Of a stretch of DNA of 64,000 bases, positions 33,376 to 41,718 are shown in pieces (within the stretch, counting starts at the first letter, position 1; each line of letters begins with the position of its first letter). The notes beneath the pieces were generated by a model. It was not told the DNA's origin. It was given only the letters and a program-made list of their open reading frames with translations, and did not search any database. Position numbers and translations under genes: made by a program. The DNA lies in assembly GCF_002531725.1 (NCBI RefSeq), contig NZ_NWSQ01000019.1, positions 62,001 to 126,000 of the forward strand, written 5' to 3'. The DNA is from Rhizobium sp. L43 (lineage in GTDB: Bacteria; Pseudomonadota; Alphaproteobacteria; Rhizobiales; Rhizobiaceae).

Positions 33376-34368
33376 TCAGCCGATCTTGATCAGCTTGCCT
33401 TCTTTGACCGACTGCACCGCGGCGTCGGCAAGCGCCAGTGCTGCCAGGCCATCGGCGCCGGAGGGGGAGATCTTCGTGCCCTTTTCGATCGCAGCGATGA
33501 AGGCGGCGATTTCGTTGGCATAGGCTTCGGTGTAGCGGGTCATGAAGAAATCATGCAGCGGCGGGCGGGTGTAGCCGTCGCCGTTTGCCACTTCGATCGA
33601 GACCGGGCGCTGGTTTTCGGCGGCGGCCATACCCTTGGCGCCATGCACCTCGATGCGCTGGTCGTAGCCATAGGTGGCGCGGCGGGAGTTGGAAATGACG
33701 GCCTGCTTGCCGGATTTGGTCTGCAGGATCACCGAGACGCTGTCATAGTCGCCGGCTTCGCCGATCGCCTTGTCGACCAGGACGGCGGCGGTCGCCAGCA
33801 CCGAGACCGGCTCCTCGCCGAGCAGGAAGCGGGCCATGTCGAAATCGTGGATGGTCATGTCGCGGAAGATGCCGCCCGAGCGCTTGATATAGTCGACCGG
33901 CGGAGCGCCGGGGTCGCGCGAGGTGATCGTCACCATTTCGACATCGCCGATCTTGCCGTCGTCGATGACCTTGCGCACCGCCATGAAATGCGGGTCGAAG
34001 CGGCGGTTGAAGCCGACCATCAGCTTGGCGCCGGTCTCTTCCACCACCTTGATGCAGGCCTTGACGCGGGCGACGTCGAGATCGATCGGCTTTTCGCAGA
34101 AGATCGCCTTGCCGGCGCGGGCGAAGCGCTCGATCAGGTCGGCATGGGTGTCGGTCGGCGTGCAGATGACGACGGCGTCGATATCCCCAGCGGCCTCGAT
34201 CGCCTCGATGGTGCGGACCTCGCAGCCATAGGCCGAAGCGATGGCTTCTGCCGCCTGCGGAAAGGCGTCCGCGACCGCAACCAGCGTCGCATTGGCGTCG
34301 CCGCTGACGGCCTTGGCGTGAACCTTGCCGATGCGGCCGGCGCCAAGAAGACCAAATCTTACAGTCAT
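33376..34368 (-). CDS. idhA: myo-Inositol 2-dehydrogenase (Gfo/Idh/MocA family)
   Basis: Protein of 330 residues from the ATG at 34368. NAD site: RFGLLGAGRIGKVHAKAV. Family motif: KAIFCEKPIDLD. Catalytic region: SGGIFRDMTIHDFDMARFLL, with the Asp/His pair of inositol dehydrogenases. It oxidises myo-inositol to scyllo-inosose in the cytosol, the first step of inositol use, which rhizobia need for growth on plant and soil inositol. Length and sequence match rhizobial IdhA. It stands alone with its own terminator, so other iol genes lie elsewhere. Confidence 0.88.
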   Translation of the reverse strand: MTVRFGLLGAGRIGKVHAKAVSGDANATLVAVADAFPQAAEAIASAYGCEVRTIEAIEAAGDIDAVVICTPTDTHADLIERFARAGKAIFCEKPIDLDVARVKACIKVVEETGAKLMVGFNRRFDPHFMAVRKVIDDGKIGDVEMVTITSRDPGAPPVDYIKRSGGIFRDMTIHDFDMARFLLGEEPVSVLATAAVLVDKAIGEAGDYDSVSVILQTKSGKQAVISNSRRATYGYDQRIEVHGAKGMAAAENQRPVSIEVANGDGYTRPPLHDFFMTRYTEAYANEIAAFIAAIEKGTKISPSGADGLAALALADAAVQSVKEGKLIKIG

Positions 34369-34544
34369 TTCAACCTCCCTTGAATTCGGAACAAATAAAC
34401 CGAATTGCCAAAAATCTGGAATTTTCATTCCATCTTCCATGCGCGGCGTCAAGCCCGCGGCTCTTTCACATTTGCAAGATTCGAACTAAAGAGCAGTGCG
34501 ACACATGCAACGAGCAGTGCGACATATCCGACCGCGGAGCAAAG

Positions 34545-34823
34545 ATGCAACTGATCGATCCCAACCATCCGGCATACCGGCGCCTCTGGGTGCGGATTGC
34601 CATCGTTGCCGTCTGCTTCGGCTGGGCCGGGGTCGAACTTATCACCGGCGATCCGTTCTGGGCAGTGCTGGCGGGCGGCGCCGGCGCCTATTCCTTCTAT
34701 ATGCTGTTCTGGACCTTCAAGCCGCAGGTCGTCGAGCCGGCAGCCGAGCCTGTCGCCGAGGAAGATGCGGACACCGAGGAGACATCCGCGGAAAAACCGT
34801 CGAAGGACGGGCAGGCGGAATAA
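34545..34823 (+). CDS. Small two-span membrane protein
   Basis: Protein of 92 residues; the ATG at 34545 follows GGAGC. Two hydrophobic stretches (VRIAIVAVCFGWAGVELI and WAVLAGGAGAYSFYMLFW) are followed by an acidic tail rich in Glu, Pro and Ala. No family recognised. It converges on the next gene with no gap. Confidence 0.65.
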   Translation: MQLIDPNHPAYRRLWVRIAIVAVCFGWAGVELITGDPFWAVLAGGAGAYSFYMLFWTFKPQVVEPAAEPVAEEDADTEETSAEKPSKDGQAE

Positions 34824-35294
34824 TCAGCGGGCGATTCGCCGCAGCGCCTCGTCGATCAGCAGATTGGCCAGCATCATGCGCTTCGTCGCATTGTCGCGAA
34901 AGGGCAGGGCGATGCCGTCGGGGTGATTGGCGCGGGCGAAGGCGCGGCGCTTCTCACCGAGCGTCAGCGGCGTATCGGCAGCCGAGATCGCCAGTTCGGC
35001 GGCAACCTCCTGCGGTGCCGTGCGGGTGAGATGGTCGGGCATCACGGGCTCGGGTGGCGGCAGAGGCGTCGGTTTGTCCACGAGCCCGGCGGCGGCCTCC
35101 TGTTCCAGATTGTCGAAATAGGCCTGGCCGACGCGTTGCGAGGCGGCCGAGACACCCTCCAACACATCGAAGGCAAGCCCGGTGCCGAGGCCGCAGATGC
35201 GATGGGCGGCCGGCGCCTCGGTGTCTTCTTCCGTCTCGTCCTCCGCCTTCAGCCGCTCGAGGACTGATTGAAATACCGACTGTCCGAACAGCAT
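34824..35294 (-). CDS. Hypothetical protein with a J-domain-like C-terminus
   Basis: Protein of 156 residues from the ATG at 35294 after GGAAGGCGG. The end, LGEKRRAFARANHPDGIALP followed by a helix, resembles helix II and the HPD loop of a DnaJ domain, with the HPD tripeptide present. The N-terminal 100 residues are acidic and Pro-rich. A J domain would stimulate Hsp70; here this is inferred from the motif alone. Confidence 0.6.
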   Translation of the reverse strand: MLFGQSVFQSVLERLKAEDETEEDTEAPAAHRICGLGTGLAFDVLEGVSAASQRVGQAYFDNLEQEAAAGLVDKPTPLPPPEPVMPDHLTRTAPQEVAAELAISAADTPLTLGEKRRAFARANHPDGIALPFRDNATKRMMLANLLIDEALRRIAR

Positions 35295-35353
35295 CCGCCT
35301 TCCTTTCGAAGGGTGCATTAAAGGAGAGCAAGATGGCGCCGGGCTTGCGGCGG

Positions 35354-36361
35354 TCAGCCCCCTTGCTTCAGGCTTTCCTCGATGATGATGTCGTAGAGCA
35401 GCCGGGCGCTCGGCGGCAGTGCCCGTTCTTTCACCGAAATCAGGCTGTAGGGCTTGACGTTGATGTCGAAATCGATCGGCAGCATGCGCACGTCGGAGGC
35501 CTTGGCGTTCTGGCTGGACAGGAATTGGGCGACGTCGGTCGCAACCGGGGCGATCGCATCGGTTTCGCAGACGATGGCGCAGGTCAAAAGCAGCGAGGAG
35601 GTGTTGACGATATTCTCCGGCAGCGCCACGCCGTGCGACAGAAAGATGTCCTCGATCGTGCGGCGCAGCAGCGTGCCCGGCGGCTGGAACACCCAGTCGT
35701 AATCCCTGATGTCGGAAAGGCTGCTGGTCTTCTTCTTTTTCAAGAGCGGATGGCGGTTGCGCACGATCAGGCAGGCCCGCTCGATGCCGATCTCCTTCAC
35801 CTCGAACAGGCGCGGGTTGAGATCGTCGGGAATGCGGCTGATGATGAAGTCGTGGCGGGCGGCGAGCAGCTCGCGGGCGAGCACATTGCTCGTCTCCACC
35901 TGGATGTTGATCTCGATGCCGGGATAGGCTTTGCGCACCCTGTTGATCGCCGGCACGACGAGGCTCATGGCCGGCGCCGTCACCGCGCCGATGAAGACCG
36001 GGCCGCCCTTGCCGCTTTTCAATTCGCCGATCTCGCGGCTCGCCTCGCGCAGTTCCAGCAGGATCTTCCGGGCGCGTCTCGCAAGGGCCGCCCCGAAGGT
36101 CGTCAGCACCACGCCGCGGGCGACGCGCTCATAGAGCGGCGTCTTGGTGATCGATTCCATTTCGGACAGCATGCGTGATGCGGCCGGCTGCGAAATGTTC
36201 AGGACTTCCGCAGCTGCGGAAATCTGTCCACTATCTTCGATTGCGACGATCATCCGCAGGTGATTCAGCTTAAGTCCTGCACGTAAAAGGCTGTCATCAC
36301 CGAAATTATCGCTGGCGATATCGACGTGATCCATCGAAATGGGCTCGGAAACAATCGTCAT
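35354..36361 (-). CDS. gbpR: LysR-family regulator of chvE (GbpR)
   Basis: Protein of 335 residues. The ATG at 36361 follows GGGAGG and is preferred to ATGs 10 codons upstream. The LysR helix-turn-helix reads SGQISAAAEVLNISQPAASR and is followed by the effector-binding domain. Divergent position directly beside chvE is the conserved place of GbpR, which activates the binding-protein gene when sugars such as arabinose, galactose or fucose are present. The assignment rests on family plus neighbourhood. Confidence 0.85.
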   Translation of the reverse strand: MTIVSEPISMDHVDIASDNFGDDSLLRAGLKLNHLRMIVAIEDSGQISAAAEVLNISQPAASRMLSEMESITKTPLYERVARGVVLTTFGAALARRARKILLELREASREIGELKSGKGGPVFIGAVTAPAMSLVVPAINRVRKAYPGIEINIQVETSNVLARELLAARHDFIISRIPDDLNPRLFEVKEIGIERACLIVRNRHPLLKKKKTSSLSDIRDYDWVFQPPGTLLRRTIEDIFLSHGVALPENIVNTSSLLLTCAIVCETDAIAPVATDVAQFLSSQNAKASDVRMLPIDFDINVKPYSLISVKERALPPSARLLYDIIIEESLKQGG

Positions 36362-36389
36362 GGTTGCAGCCTCCCCACTGCGCTCCATC

Positions 36390-36404
36390 AAAAGTAATAC
36401 TTTT
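36390..36404. promoter_or_regulatory. AT-rich palindrome in the gbpR-chvE divergent region
   Basis: AAAAGTA-A-TACTTTT has perfect 7-base arms, 28 bases before gbpR. TACCA recurs at 36413, 36434 and 36469, and a TTGACA lies at 36450-36455. LysR proteins bind such partly symmetrical AT-rich sites, so this is a candidate GbpR site. Confidence 0.4.
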
Positions 36405-36632
36405 TAACGATATACCAAAATTGTTATGCAGATTACCAGTTATTCTATTTGACAGTTATAGGAATCCATACCAGTTTGCCGCCGTGTGCTGGTTGGCACT
36501 CAACACGTGTGAGATCGTGGAGGAGACCTACTTCGTTTCTCACCATCTGAAGTAACTATCCAATACGGAACCTGCCACAGTTTCGGGGCGGGCGATTTTT
36601 CGTCCGCTGCTCTATTAACAAGGGAGAGAGAA

Positions 36633-37697
36633 ATGAAATCCATTATCTCATTGATGGCCGCGGCTGCCTTTGGCGTCGCATCGTTCGTTGCACCGGCTCT
36701 GGCCGCAGATAAGGGCACCGTCGGCATTGCCATGCCGACCAAGGCTTCTGCCCGCTGGATCGACGACGGCAACAACATCGTCAAGCAGCTCCAGGCTGCC
36801 GGTTACGGCACTGACCTGCAGTATGGCGACGACGACATTCCGAACCAGCTTTCGCAGATCGAAAACATGGTCACGAAGGGCGTCAAGGTTCTCGTCATCG
36901 CTTCGATCGACGGCACCACGCTTTCCGACGTTCTCCAGAAGGCACACGACGCCGGCATCAAGGTCATCGCTTATGACCGTCTGATCCGCGATTCGGGCAA
37001 CGTCGACTACTACGCAACCTTCGACAACTTCCAGGTCGGCGTTCTGCAGGCCGGCTCCATCGTTGACGGCCTCGGCCTCAAGGATGGCAAGGGCCCGTTC
37101 AACATCGAACTGTTCGGCGGTTCGCCGGACGACAACAACGCCTTCTTCTTCTATGATGGCGCCATGTCCGTCCTGCAGCCCTACATCGACAGCGGCAAGC
37201 TCGTCGTGAAGTCCGGCCAGACCGGTATGGACAAGGTCGGCACGCTGCGTTGGGATCCGGCAACGGCCCAGGCCCGCATGGACAACCTGCTCTCGGCCAA
37301 CTACACCGACGCCAAGGTCGATGCCGTCCTGTCTCCCTATGACGGTCTGTCGATCGGTATCATCTCCTCGCTGAAGGGCGTTGGTTACGGTACGGCTGCC
37401 CAGCCGCTGCCGATCGTCACCGGTCAGGACGCTGAAATCCCGTCGGTCAAGTCGATCATTGCTGGCGAACAGCATTCGACGATCTTCAAGGACACCCGCG
37501 AACTCGCCAAGGTCACCGTTGCCATGGTCGATGCCGTCATGTCCGGCAAGGAGCCCGAGGTCAACGACACCAAGACCTACGACAACGGCGTCAAGGTCGT
37601 TCCGTCCTATCTGCTGAAGCCGGTTGCCGTCGACAAGACCAACTACAAGCAGATCCTGGTCGACAGCGGTTACTACACCGACGAGAAGCTGAAGTAA
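36633..37697 (+). CDS. chvE: Multiple-sugar periplasmic binding protein ChvE
   Basis: Protein of 354 residues with a signal peptide (MKSIISLMAAAAFGVASFVA, cleaved after ALA). ChvE features: GIAMPTKASARWIDDGNNIV, NVDYYATFDNFQVGVLQAGS, ELFGGSPDDNNAFFFYDG and PYDGLSIGIISSLKGVGYG. It binds aldoses such as galactose, arabinose, glucose and xylose in the periplasm and feeds GguAB. In Agrobacterium it also presents sugars to VirA. The start follows AAGGGAGAG. First gene of the chvE-ggu operon. Confidence 0.95.
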   Translation: MKSIISLMAAAAFGVASFVAPALAADKGTVGIAMPTKASARWIDDGNNIVKQLQAAGYGTDLQYGDDDIPNQLSQIENMVTKGVKVLVIASIDGTTLSDVLQKAHDAGIKVIAYDRLIRDSGNVDYYATFDNFQVGVLQAGSIVDGLGLKDGKGPFNIELFGGSPDDNNAFFFYDGAMSVLQPYIDSGKLVVKSGQTGMDKVGTLRWDPATAQARMDNLLSANYTDAKVDAVLSPYDGLSIGIISSLKGVGYGTAAQPLPIVTGQDAEIPSVKSIIAGEQHSTIFKDTRELAKVTVAMVDAVMSGKEPEVNDTKTYDNGVKVVPSYLLKPVAVDKTNYKQILVDSGYYTDEKLK

Positions 37698-37707
37698 GTT
37701 GAGCAGG

Positions 37708-37739
37708 AGGCCGGGGCCCGCGCTTGCGGGTCCCGGCCT
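37708..37739 (+). other. Intercistronic hairpin after chvE
   Basis: AGGCCGGG-G-CCCGC (37708-37721) pairs with GCGGG-T-CCCGGCCT (37726-37739), a 14-bp stem with one wobble and a GCTT loop. No immediate T run. It probably stabilises chvE mRNA relative to gguAB. Confidence 0.7.
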
Positions 37740-37793
37740 TCGATTTTATGATGACCCGGCCATTTAACGGCTGGGGGCGCTGGAACTTTGACT

Positions 37794-39332
37794 ATGGACA
37801 ACACCATCCTCGAAATGCGGAGCATCACCAAGACGTTCCCGGGCGTCAAGGCGCTGGAGAACGTGAACCTCAAGGTTCGCAAGGGTGAAATTCACGCATT
37901 GGTCGGCGAAAACGGGGCCGGCAAATCGACCCTGATGAAAGTCCTATCGGGCGTTTATCCCACCGGAAGTTATGACGGCGACATCGTCTATGAAGGCGAG
38001 ACGCGCAACTTCAAGGCGCTGCGGGACTCCGAAGAAATCGGCATCGTCATCATCCACCAGGAACTGGCGCTCGTGCCGTTGCTGTCGATCGGCGAAAACA
38101 TCTTCCTCGGCAACGAAAATGCCAAGAGCGGCGTCATCAGCTGGGACGAGACCTTCAACCGTACGAAGCAGCTGCTCAAGAAAGTCGGCCTGTCCGAATC
38201 TCCGAACACTTTGGTGACCGATATCGGCGTCGGCAAGCAGCAACTCGTCGAGATCGCCAAGGCGCTGTCGAAGAGCGTCAAGCTGCTCATCCTCGACGAG
38301 CCGACGGCCTCGCTCAACGAAAGCGATTCCGATGCGCTGCTCATGCTGCTGATGGAGTTCCGCAAGCAGGGCATCACCTCGATCATCATTTCCCATAAGC
38401 TGAACGAGATCCGCAAGGTCGCCGACCAGATCACTGTCCTGCGCGACGGCATGACCGTCAAGACGCTCGACTGTCATGCCGACGAGATCAGCGAAGACAT
38501 CATCATCCGCAACATGGTTGGCCGCGATCTCGAGGATCGTTATCCCCCGCGTTCGGTGCCGATCGGCGAAACCATTCTCGAAGTGAAGAACTGGAACGCC
38601 TATCACCAGCAGCACCGCGACCGTCAGGTCCTGCACAATATCAACGTCACCGTCCGCAAGGGCGAAGTCGTCGGTATCGCCGGGCTGATGGGGGCAGGGC
38701 GCACCGAATTCGCCATGAGCCTGTTCGGCAAGGCCTATGGCCACAAGATCTCGGGCGAGGCGCTGATGCACGGCAAGCCGGTCGATGTCAGCACCGTGCG
38801 CAAGGCGATCGACGCCGGTCTCGCCTACGTCACCGAAGACCGCAAGCAACTCGGCCTCGTGCTCAACGACACCATCCTGCACAATACGACGCTCGTCAAT
38901 TTGAAGGCGGTGTCGAATGCCTCGGTCATCGACAGCGTCAAGGAATCGCGGGTGGCGACCGATTATCGGTCGAAGCTGCGCATCCGTTCCTCCAGCATCT
39001 TCCAGGAGACGGTCAATCTGTCCGGCGGCAACCAGCAGAAGGTGGTGCTGTCGAAGTGGCTGTTTTCCAATCCCGATATTTTGATCCTCGACGAGCCGAC
39101 GCGCGGCATCGACGTTGGCGCAAAATACGAAATCTATACTATCATCAACCAGCTTGCCGCCGATGGAAAGGGCGTTCTGATGATCTCGTCGGAAATGCCC
39201 GAACTGCTTGGCACGTGTGACCGCATCTACGTGATGAACGAAGGACGCATCGTCGCGGAACTGCCGAAGGGAGAAGCAAGCCAGGAAACCATCATGCGCG
39301 CTATCATGCGCTCAGGGGAGAAGAAACAATGA
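37794..39332 (+). CDS. gguA: Sugar ABC transporter ATP-binding protein GguA
   Basis: Protein of 512 residues with two ABC domains, typical of CUT2 importers. Domain 1: LVGENGAGKSTLMKVLSG and LLILDEPTASLNESDS. Domain 2: GIAGLMGAGRTEFAMSLFG (degenerate Walker A, normal for the second half), LSGGNQQKVVLSKWL and ILILDEPTRGIDVGAKYE. The ATG at 37794 is preferred to a TTG six bases earlier. It powers import of the sugars bound by ChvE and overlaps gguB by four bases. Confidence 0.94.
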   Translation: MDNTILEMRSITKTFPGVKALENVNLKVRKGEIHALVGENGAGKSTLMKVLSGVYPTGSYDGDIVYEGETRNFKALRDSEEIGIVIIHQELALVPLLSIGENIFLGNENAKSGVISWDETFNRTKQLLKKVGLSESPNTLVTDIGVGKQQLVEIAKALSKSVKLLILDEPTASLNESDSDALLMLLMEFRKQGITSIIISHKLNEIRKVADQITVLRDGMTVKTLDCHADEISEDIIIRNMVGRDLEDRYPPRSVPIGETILEVKNWNAYHQQHRDRQVLHNINVTVRKGEVVGIAGLMGAGRTEFAMSLFGKAYGHKISGEALMHGKPVDVSTVRKAIDAGLAYVTEDRKQLGLVLNDTILHNTTLVNLKAVSNASVIDSVKESRVATDYRSKLRIRSSSIFQETVNLSGGNQQKVVLSKWLFSNPDILILDEPTRGIDVGAKYEIYTIINQLAADGKGVLMISSEMPELLGTCDRIYVMNEGRIVAELPKGEASQETIMRAIMRSGEKKQ

Positions 39333-40540
39333 CACCGATCAATCAACCCATCGCTGAGCAGGGGCGTGTCGTCTCCATCGGAGACTACGTTCGCGGCAAC
39401 ATCCGCGAATACGGCATGTTCATCGCGCTCATCGCGATCATGGTGTTCTTCCAGTTCTCGACCGGTGGCGTTCTCTTCAGGCCGCTCAACCTGACCAACA
39501 TCATTCTGCAGAACTCGTTCATCGTCATCATGGCGCTCGGCATGCTGCTGGTGATCGTCGCCGGCCATATCGATCTTTCGGTCGGCTCGGTCGTCGGCTT
39601 CATCGGCGCCATCGCCGGCGTGATGACGGTGCAGTGGCACACCAACTATGTCCTGGCCGGTATCGTCTGCCTTGCCATGGGCGCGCTTGTCGGCGGCATC
39701 CAGGGTTATTTCGTCGCCTATCACAAGATTCCGTCCTTCATCGTCACGCTGGCCGGCATGCTGGTCTTCCGCGGCCTGACGCTGTTCGTGATGACGGCAT
39801 CGGGAACCGGCACCAGCATCGGTCCTTTCCCGCCGGAGTTCCAGCTGATCAGCATCGGCTTCCTGCCGAACGCTTTCGATATGGGTGGCATCAACTCGAC
39901 CTCGATCATTCTGACCGTTGTCGGCGCCGTTACGCTCTTCTACCTGGCGTGGCGCAAGCGCCTGTCGAACGAGAAGCATGGCAATGACGTCGAGCCGATG
40001 GGCTTCTTCCTCGCCCAGAACATCATTGTCTCGCTCGCCATCCTGGGACTCGGCTACCAGCTGTCGATCTATCGCGGCTTCCCGAATGTGCTGATGGTCA
40101 TGCTCGTTCTGGTGGCTGCCTATGCCTTCATTACCCGCCGCACGACGATCGGCCGCCGCATCTACGCCATGGGCGGCAATGAGAAGGCGACCAAGCTTTC
40201 CGGTATCAACACCGAGCGGCTGACCTTCCTGACCTTCGCCAATATGGGCCTGCTTGCCGGTCTCGCCGGCCTGATCGTCGCGCTGCGCCTCAACTCGGCG
40301 ACGGCCAAGGGCGGTTTCGGTCTCGAGCTCGACGTGATCGCCGCCTGCTTCATCGGCGGCGCGTCGGCCCAGGGCGGCGTCGGCAAGGTGACGGGCGCCG
40401 TCATCGGCGCCTTGATCATGGGCATCATGAACAACGGCATGTCGATCCACGGCCTCGGCACCGACTCGCAGCAGATGGTCAAGGGCGCGGTGCTTCTCGC
40501 CGCCGTGTTCTTCGACGTCTACAACAAGAACAAGGGCTGA
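39329..40540 (+). CDS. gguB: Sugar ABC transporter permease GguB
   Basis: Protein of 403 residues with about ten membrane spans. It carries CUT2 permease signatures: VAGHIDLSVGSVVGFIGAIA, KIPSFIVTLAGMLVFRGLTL, RIYAMGGNEKATKLSGINTE and FIGGASAQGGVGKVTGAVIG. It overlaps gguA by ATGA, so translation is coupled. It forms the inner-membrane channel for ChvE-delivered sugars. Confidence 0.94.
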   Translation: MTPINQPIAEQGRVVSIGDYVRGNIREYGMFIALIAIMVFFQFSTGGVLFRPLNLTNIILQNSFIVIMALGMLLVIVAGHIDLSVGSVVGFIGAIAGVMTVQWHTNYVLAGIVCLAMGALVGGIQGYFVAYHKIPSFIVTLAGMLVFRGLTLFVMTASGTGTSIGPFPPEFQLISIGFLPNAFDMGGINSTSIILTVVGAVTLFYLAWRKRLSNEKHGNDVEPMGFFLAQNIIVSLAILGLGYQLSIYRGFPNVLMVMLVLVAAYAFITRRTTIGRRIYAMGGNEKATKLSGINTERLTFLTFANMGLLAGLAGLIVALRLNSATAKGGFGLELDVIAACFIGGASAQGGVGKVTGAVIGALIMGIMNNGMSIHGLGTDSQQMVKGAVLLAAVFFDVYNKNKG

Positions 40541-40585
40541 GCGCCCAAGCGCAGCCCGGCATTCGCAGTCATATGAATGATGGAT

Positions 40586-40607
40586 TCCGGCTCCTGATGG
40601 AGCCGGA
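40586..40607 (+). other. Hairpin between gguB and gguC
   Basis: TCCGGCTCC pairs with GGAGCCGGA around TGAT. No T run immediately follows the stem. It may act as an mRNA processing or stability element, or as a weak terminator before the catabolic genes. Confidence 0.6.
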
Positions 40608-40655
40608 CAGGCGGAGCTTTTTCCTGTCTTCGCCGGAACGAGAAGGATCGAAGAC

Positions 40656-41651
40656 GTGCTTATTTCCCAGATCAAAGGTGCCAACGGAGAGATTGTCGTC
40701 GCCGTGCGCGAGCCGGGCGGATCGGCCAGGTCGGTCAACAACGCCGGCAGCGTCTATGCGCTGGCGATCGAAGCCGCCGACGGCGGCAAGTCGCTTGCCG
40801 CGGTCATCGAGGCCCATGGCTACGGCGATGCCGTCGATCTTGAAAAGGCCTATGCGGAAGGCCGCTTCCTGCCGCCGATCACCCATCCCGATGCCGCCCA
40901 CCTGCACCTGACCGGCACCGGCCTGACACATTTGGGCTCGGCGGCAACGCGCGATTCCATGCACAAGAAGACCAGCGAGGCGGCCGAGGAAACGCTGACC
41001 GACTCGATGAAGATGTTCAAGATGGGGCTTGAGAACGGCAAGCCGAAATCAGGCGAAAAGGGCGTGCAGCCGGAATGGTTCTACAAGGGCAACGGCTATG
41101 GCACGGCTGCCCCCGGCGCGCCGCTGATCTCGCCTTCCTTCGCGCTTGACGGCGGCGAAGAGCCTGAAATGGCCGGCATTTACGTGATCGCCAAGGACGG
41201 CTCGCCGTTCCGCATCGGCTTTGCTCTGTCGAACGAGTTTTCGGACCACGTCACCGAACGGATCAACTATCTCTATCTGGCCCACTCGAAACTGCGCCCG
41301 GCCGCCTATGGTCCGGAAATCCGCATCGGCGCCGCACCGGACGATATTCGCGGCACCTCGCGCATCAAGCGCGGCGACAAGGTGATCTTCGAAAAGCCCT
41401 TCCTGTCGGGCGAGGCGAACATGTCGCACACCTTCGCCAACCTGGAATATCACCATTTCAAATACGGCATCTTCCGTGTCCCGGGCGATGTCCATGTCCA
41501 TATGTTCGGCACGGCAACACTTTCCTTTGCCGACGGCATCAAGGCGGAAGAGGGCGATGTCTTCGAGATTGAAGTCGCCGAATTCGGCCTGGCGCTGCGC
41601 AATCCGCTTGAGGTGGCCGCCGAAGAAGAGATCGCCGTCAGGCAGCTCTGA
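40656..41651 (+). CDS. gguC: GguC / AraD1 family: L-2-keto-3-deoxyarabonate dehydratase-like
   Basis: Protein of 331 residues with a GTG start after AGAAGGATC. It has a fumarylacetoacetase-like fold; EWFYKGNGYGTAAPGAPLIS and a metal-site region with EPEMAGIYVIAKDG are visible. COG3802/AraD1 members dehydrate 2-keto-3-deoxy-L-arabonate to 2-oxoglutarate semialdehyde. The two next genes encode the enzymes immediately after and before this step, which supports the role. Originally named gguC after the chvE operon. Confidence 0.85.
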   Translation: MLISQIKGANGEIVVAVREPGGSARSVNNAGSVYALAIEAADGGKSLAAVIEAHGYGDAVDLEKAYAEGRFLPPITHPDAAHLHLTGTGLTHLGSAATRDSMHKKTSEAAEETLTDSMKMFKMGLENGKPKSGEKGVQPEWFYKGNGYGTAAPGAPLISPSFALDGGEEPEMAGIYVIAKDGSPFRIGFALSNEFSDHVTERINYLYLAHSKLRPAAYGPEIRIGAAPDDIRGTSRIKRGDKVIFEKPFLSGEANMSHTFANLEYHHFKYGIFRVPGDVHVHMFGTATLSFADGIKAEEGDVFEIEVAEFGLALRNPLEVAAEEEIAVRQL

Positions 41652-41658
41652 TTTTTGA

Positions 41659-41684
41659 GATCCGGCCGCCTGCGTGGCCGGATC
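41659..41684 (+). other. Hairpin between gguC and the aldehyde dehydrogenase gene
   Basis: GATCCGGCC pairs with GGCCGGATC across eight bases. No T run, and the next ribosome site (AAAGGAGG) follows closely. Probably an mRNA stability element inside the operon. Confidence 0.55.
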
Positions 41685-41718
41685 GTGATGTAAACGGTAA
41701 AGGAGGCTTGTTGAGCCC

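Noticed and set aside
39227..40741. 504-codon minus-strand frame opposite gguB
   Set aside because: Charged His/Asp/Arg-rich shadow without family features; gguB is unambiguous.
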